A stretch of DNA of 64,000 nucleotides from Amborella trichopoda (taxonomy: Eukaryota > Streptophyta > Magnoliopsida > Amborellales > Amborellaceae): assembly GCF_000471905.2 (NCBI RefSeq), contig NW_006499997.1:890077-954076 (forward strand). The letters run 5' to 3'. Below, piece after piece: positions 59,731-64,000 of the stretch. Every line of letters starts with the position of its first letter. Positions within the stretch are counted from its first letter, which is position 1. A model generated the notes under the pieces. The model searched no databases. It saw only the letters and a list, made by a program, of their open reading frames with translations, and was not told the DNA's origin. The position numbers and the translations under genes were made by a program.

Positions 59731-60045
59731 TCGCCCGCTCAGAAACCTTCCCTTTACCCTTGGAAATAGCATTGTCATTCCTAAGAGCCGTGAAAGCCTA
59801 ATAGTGAGAACAAGAAAAACTAGTAAGATCAGAGGGAAGATGATGAAGAGGGAAGATGATGAAGATGAGAAGAAGAAAGAAGAGCTTGAAGGCTAAAAGG
59901 AGAATGGGAAAAAGGGGGATTTTATGGAAAATAGGAAATCTCACCCAAAACTCATCCTGTAGGTTTCCATTTCGGCTAACAGAAGGTTGAGGCAACCTCA
60001 AGACCTTCCAAAACAAGAAACTTGAATGTTGGAGGCCGTTGGTCT

Positions 60046-60259
60046 GGGCGACACAACTGGTGTCACTCAAGTCTGTACCTTGTTTAGGGTGACACTACTC
60101 GTGTCGCCCAGGTGACGCCCCTGGTGTCGCCCAAATCTTCATGAAACAAACTCCCCTACTTAATCCCAACATTTCCAAATAAAAAAATATATTTTTTATG
60201 GACGGGCAAAATGCAGGCATGTCACCCAGCCTGTGAGAGCGACACCACTAGTGTTGCTC
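60046..60259. repeat. Palindromic hairpins in the outer 3' region
   Basis: Members at 60046-60068, 60088-60109, 60111-60132 and 60237-60259, upstream of the antisense ORF in its own orientation. Confidence 0.8.
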
Positions 60260-60369
60260 AAATTTATTTTTGCAAAATTTCCCCTAGTCAAGTCCTAAGA
60301 CATTTCATGATCAAAACTATGTTCTTGTTGAAATCAACTGTTTTCAAAGGATTTTGAAATGAACTTTTT

Positions 60370-60790
60370 CAGACGGCTTTTCAAATGCTCCTCGGGGGCA
60401 TGAGCCTAAATTGCTAACCAAGATTCAAAAAATGTTGAACTCGTGCAACGTAGAAGAGCCGATACAAGAAAACGTCAAACTAGTGCGACATAAAAGGGCC
60501 AAGACCGGAAGAGCTTCAAACTAGTGCGACGTAAAAGAGCCGAGGCAGGTAATGTCTAGCCCCATATGACGTAAAAGGGTTGGGCGTATTCCGTCTAGCC
60601 CCATATGACGTAAAAGGGTTAGGTGTATTCCGTCTAGCCCCATATGACGTAAAAGGTATCCAGTTCAATGTCTAGCCCCGTATGACGTAAAAGGTCGGGT
60701 GTATTCCATCTAGCCTCGTATGGGGGTGTATTCCGTTTAGCCCCGTATGTGGTAAAAGGGTCGGGTGTGTGGTCCATCGCTGCATGACGC
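60370..60790. repeat. Tandem repeat arrays of the outer 3' region
   Basis: Units with CAAACTAGTGCGAC phrases (60420-60545), then about five units of 35-45 bp around GTCTAGCCCCATATGACGTA (60545-60770). The same phrases occur in block 2 but with different copy numbers and order. Confidence 0.8.
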
Positions 60791-61418
60791 TAAACTGCTT
60801 AGAGGGCTCTATGGTTGCAGGATTTGAAACTGCTAACCAACCTTGTTTTTTGAATATCTTTCTCTTTTAAAATTTTTTGCTATATGTCTTGTGTTTTCAA
60901 AAACTTTAATTTCTTTGTTAAAATCGTGACCTGTCCAAGCTCTGGATTCTATTTTAAAAATTCCCCTTGTTTCAAAATTTCTAAATTTTTTTTTTAAAAA
61001 CCAATGAGCTTGGACACCATATATGATGATTATCGCGTTGCCACGATTAGTCTCTCTCTTTGGAATCGACTAGACAAGTCTCTTCCTATATAAAGCCTTA
61101 AGAAACCCTAAGGGAATCAAAGAAGATGCCAGGGTTAAAAAATTTCAAACTATGAAATCTCTGAAGTTAAGTGGCATGGCCAGAAAATCCAACTCGAGTT
61201 TCAAACTTGTGTAACTCATCGACATCTCATATCGAAAATCCTAGGATGAAAATGCCCTAGGTGGGTGAGCTCGGTGAACGCAATGACTTGGAGGGATTAG
61301 TTGGTGTACCTTTTGACCACGTGATGTCAGGAAGAAATTTAAAATGTCTGCATTATCTTTGACGTTCACCTACCCCTCGAAGGATAGGGAACGCCAAAGT
61401 ATCTACTTCTTTGTCAAC

Positions 61419-62705
61419 TGTAGACACACCATTTTAAATCTTACAAATTTTGTGGTTTCCTGAATCTTTTGGACCGCATTATTCTTGTAAACCCAAATCT
61501 ATAGCCCACTTAGCCTACCCTGTGACCCATAATCATTTTGCCTACCCAAAACCCTGCAGATACCCTATTTTCACCTAGAGTTTGACAAACGCCCTGTTTT
61601 ACCAAAAAAATCACCAAAAATAGTAAAATAATCTTTTTTGACCCAAATTTTCTCAGGGAGCTTCACAACAGCCTGCACTACAGACTTGACTAAAGAAATT
61701 TTAGTTTGGGACATTTTTGGCCTGGGCAACACTGCCAGTGTCACCCATCCCAAACTGGGGCGACACAACTGGGTCGCCCACTAATGTGGGCGACGCCTCC
61801 AGTGTCACCTGGGTGACACCACTAGCATCGCCCAGCCCAATTTAATCCAAAATTTGCACGACAACTCACTGGTCATTCCTGGGCAAAACGTTGTCGTTTT
61901 GGGTAGTCTTGACCTGGGCGACACTAGTAGTGTCGCCCAACCCAGACTTCCTGAAAATGGTAGTCTTTGCAAAACAATGATCCCCTACAATTTTGGGCCA
62001 ATTTTCTCTCATTTTGGTCAATTTTGATTGGGCGACACTGCCAGTGTCACCCAGACTCGAGAACCCAGATAGGCAGTCTAGGGTTGGTAACTGGCTAGTG
62101 ATGTAGAGTTTCCCCTTTTCCAAACAATTTTAGTTTATAAAACCTCATTTTTTTTGCCATTTAGGGAGAAGAAGATTGAAACCCTAGCCCCTTTGCTCAA
62201 AGAAAGTAAAGCCTAAAACCCTAACCTAAAGCTTGATAAACCTTAAGCCATGAAAGGATAAGTCCAAACACCTGACCATCTTCAGTCATCTCTAGGGCAC
62301 AACAACCCTTTAAAATCAGAGACCTTCTAGTCAACTTCAGAATCAGAGAGGCAAAGAGGATGCCGGTTCTGATATAGGCGAGCCCTCGATGGATCAAGGG
62401 TCCCGAGCCATCCGGCCCGATTTGGTATTGTTCTCTTACTCTTTCTTTCTTCTTCTTCCTACTATTTTGATTTTATTTTGATTAATTTTGATCAGTTTTC
62501 TATTTTGAACTCGTGTTTTAATGTTTTGGATCATGCTGGCTCTGCCACAGATCTGAGAGCAGATCTGCTCGTTTTTTGACAGATCTGGCCTCAAATATGA
62601 ATTTGATTTTCACCACATTCTCTATCAACTTCTTTGAAAATCAGTTTGTAGTGTTCAGATCTAAAGAGCTTCTTTTAGAGATCTCCCCGATTTTCATTGT
62701 AAATA
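61419..62705 (+). repeat. 3' LTR of the outer element (LTR C)
   Basis: Starts TGTAGACACACCATTTTAAA and ends CATTGTAAATA (CA mutated to TA), 1287 bp, directly followed by the target duplication CAATG. Pairs with LTR A. Six hairpins lie at 61724-62052, the best at 61915-61939 with a 12-bp perfect stem around one base. Confidence 0.85.
61724..62052. repeat. Palindromic hairpins in LTR C
   Basis: Members at 61724-61746, 61756-61779, 61788-61809, 61811-61833, 61915-61939 and 62030-62052. The stem of 61915-61939 is TGGGCGACACTA, perfectly paired. Confidence 0.9.
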
Positions 62706-62710
62706 CAATG
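62706..62710. repeat. Target duplication CAATG (right copy)
   Basis: Identical to 36305-36309 on the left of LTR A. Confidence 0.85.
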
Positions 62711-63060
62711 TAACTAATAATGAGGCTTAAATATATATGTGATTATAGGGGCTGAGACCTTTTAAAGGGTTGCAAGTGGGTAAGACACTTTTATTGGAAG
62801 GAGGTCGACATAATGTAATTTAATGCTGTAACAAAGAGCATAAAATACTCTCGAAACTCATAAAGGTATGGTTGCAAGTTATAGATTTCATCGGTAGATT
62901 TAATATCTCCATCACTCATGTCTATGAGGAGGCAATCATGAGGCAAATCAATAGGCTAAATAGCGGGTTGCACTTTCGAGCTTATCTTTTTGTTCATGAT
63001 TTAATGTAATATTTGTTTTATCTTACTTTGTTTTGATAATGCAATTCCCTAATTCCAACA
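62711..63060 (+). mobile_element. L1-type LINE fragment, right half
   Basis: Resumes the RNase H-like domain cut at 36309. Across the duplicated site the reading gives 'NVTNNEA', the conserved NNEA motif of plant LINE RNase H, then 'KGLQVGKTLLLEGGRHNVI' and 'VIDFIGRFNISITHVYEEA'. Frameshifts are few, so this LINE was younger than others in the window when split. Confidence 0.8.
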
Positions 63061-63695
63061 AATTAAGCAATTTCTATAAATAAACATTTACACAAAAACA
63101 CAAGTACCAAGATACATGACTATGCAGATACAAGAGTCACTAAAAAAAAATATCAAAAGAAAAGAATATGCAACTCCAAAAGTCAAATATAATTATTCTT
63201 TAACGGCATGACTCATCTCTTGCTAAAAATTACGTGGCTTTATCAATCATATGCGGATTACAACCTTTCATTCAAGTACATCATTTATTCAAGATTTTCA
63301 TGAAAAATAGTAAAAAGAATAAGATGATGCAATCTTTATAAGGCCTAGCTTAGGCCTCATAAAAAAAAGTAAAGATTTACTTTAAAACCTTTTCTCAAAA
63401 ACACTTCAAAAAATTCTTATGATGGCTCTAAAATCTATTTTTCTACTGCCAATTATAAAATTTGTAGCCCAAAAAATGATATCTGTGAACACTTGAAAAT
63501 GGATAATATGTTATAATATACACTATTTTTAGAACTTGGAATCCTGATTTTTTGAAAAACATATTGGTTAAGGTTGAAATGGTGGATTTTAAGGTTTAAT
63601 AGTTAAGAGAGAGACTGAAACTGTCTTAAGAAATATTGTTTAGGCATTCTTACATTATTTACCCTTAATGGTAATTCTGTCTACTATATATAAAT
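63061..63695. other. AT-rich DNA with a MITE fragment
   Basis: No gene. At about 63430-63560 there is a fragment of the repeat family seen at 24420-25620 (shared AATTATAAAATTT and ATAATATGTT blocks). Confidence 0.45.
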
Positions 63696-63892
63696 GAGTA
63701 ATGATCCTATAGGACCCTCCTCCACCCATGTGTGTAGGACCTCAAACGATCACTATCAAAGTTGGCACAGATATCTAAACAAGTTATCACATAGGTGTGA
63801 GACTTGATTTTTCTAAAGATCCGAACAAACTTTAATGATGATTTTTTAAGGGTCCTACACACATAAATGAGAGAGGGTCCTAAAGGATCATT

Positions 63893-63896
<4 letters not shown>
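63696..63896. mobile_element. 201-bp foldback MITE
   Basis: Ends GAGTAATGATCCTATAGGAC and, inverted, GAGAAATGATCCTTTAGGAC. The arms continue through TGTGTGTAGGACC-type sequence on both sides. It is inserted in AT repeats, so the target duplication (perhaps ATATAAAT/ATATATAT) cannot be fixed. No coding capacity. Confidence 0.75.

Positions 63897-63950
<54 letters not shown>
63897..63950. repeat. (AT)n microsatellite
   Basis: About 24 AT units directly after the MITE; one ambiguous base at 63957. Confidence 0.95.
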
Positions 63951-64000
63951 ATATATNTTACGTGTTACTACTTATATACGTTATAGTACTAGTAGTAGTA

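Larger units (their letters stand above)
36310..62705 (+). mobile_element. Composite 26.4-kb Ty3/gypsy (Tat lineage) retrotransposon
   Basis: The outer LTRs are at 36310-37652 and 61419-62705, flanked by CAATG at 36305-36309 and 62706-62710. Order of parts: LTR A, primer site, leader, gag (with a solo LTR inside), protease, G-patch-like linker, RT, RNase H, second RNase H (block 1); then a mosaic junction at about 46255-46620; then a second gag C-terminus through integrase (block 2), a 3' region and an inner LTR B (55441-56601); then the outer element's own 3' region with an antisense ORF, and LTR C. I infer that a related element inserted near the end of the outer integrase, and that a deletion then removed the outer integrase, the inner 5' LTR and part of its leader. 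The two RNase H domains and the 3' extra ORF are hallmarks of the Tat/Ogre lineage. All genes are broken. Confidence 0.85.

Noticed and set aside
36616..62052. CRISPR-like reading of the repeated short palindromes
   Set aside because: Spacing is irregular, no constant repeat/unique spacer structure exists, the genome is a plant, and the repeats lie in LTRs and non-coding regions of a retrotransposon.

Overview
The window is nuclear DNA of a flowering plant, most likely a dicot with a large, repeat-rich genome. The evidence is split plant exons with GT-AG introns, plant-type L1 and RTE LINEs, hAT, PIF/Harbinger and MITE elements, a Tat-lineage Ty3/gypsy element, and a tau-class glutathione S-transferase relic. 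The species cannot be fixed from the sequence alone.

Only one host gene looks functional: the seven 3'-terminal exons of a TOPLESS/TOPLESS-RELATED co-repressor (20247-22557, + strand), encoding the C-terminal WD40 region with clean splice sites and an intact stop. No earlier TOPLESS exon was recognised in the first 20 kb. Either the preceding intron is longer than 20 kb and filled with transposons, or the gene is cut off here. That stretch is a nest: two copies of one hAT family in opposite orientation (1016-3780 and 5247-7079), LINE fragments on both strands, a short retroposed insert with target-site duplication (5770-6381), an RTE LINE split by a 2.1-kb PIF/Harbinger-like element with TTA target duplication (12891-14997), a Ty3/gypsy integrase relic, and a precise 922-bp hAT element with 8-bp duplications (17945-18866).

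From 23 to 34 kb come downstream intergenic DNA, MITE clusters and a nearly full-length but decayed L1 on the minus strand (about 28101-34110). A tau GST pseudogene lies at 34267-34560 and a plus-strand L1 fragment at about 35570-36309.

From 36305 to 62710 lies a 26.4-kb composite Ty3/gypsy element bounded by CAATG duplications. The interrupted L1 RNase H domain resumes immediately after it, which fixes the boundaries to the base. It contains three LTRs, two gag-pol blocks in series, a dual RNase H, a G-patch-like linker and a tRNA-Lys-type primer site. One gag carries a solo LTR. The 3' regions hold variable tandem repeats and an antisense plant-mobile-domain-like ORF interrupted by a spliceosomal-type intron. 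A family of about 23-nt palindromic hairpins (core GGGCGACAC-N5-GTGTCGCCC, with paired changes in both arms) recurs more than 20 times in its LTRs, leader, 3' region and the antisense intron. This hairpin family and the antisense intron-bearing ORF are the most unusual features. All retroelement reading frames are broken. The window ends with L1 remnant, a MITE fragment, a 201-bp foldback MITE and an AT microsatellite.
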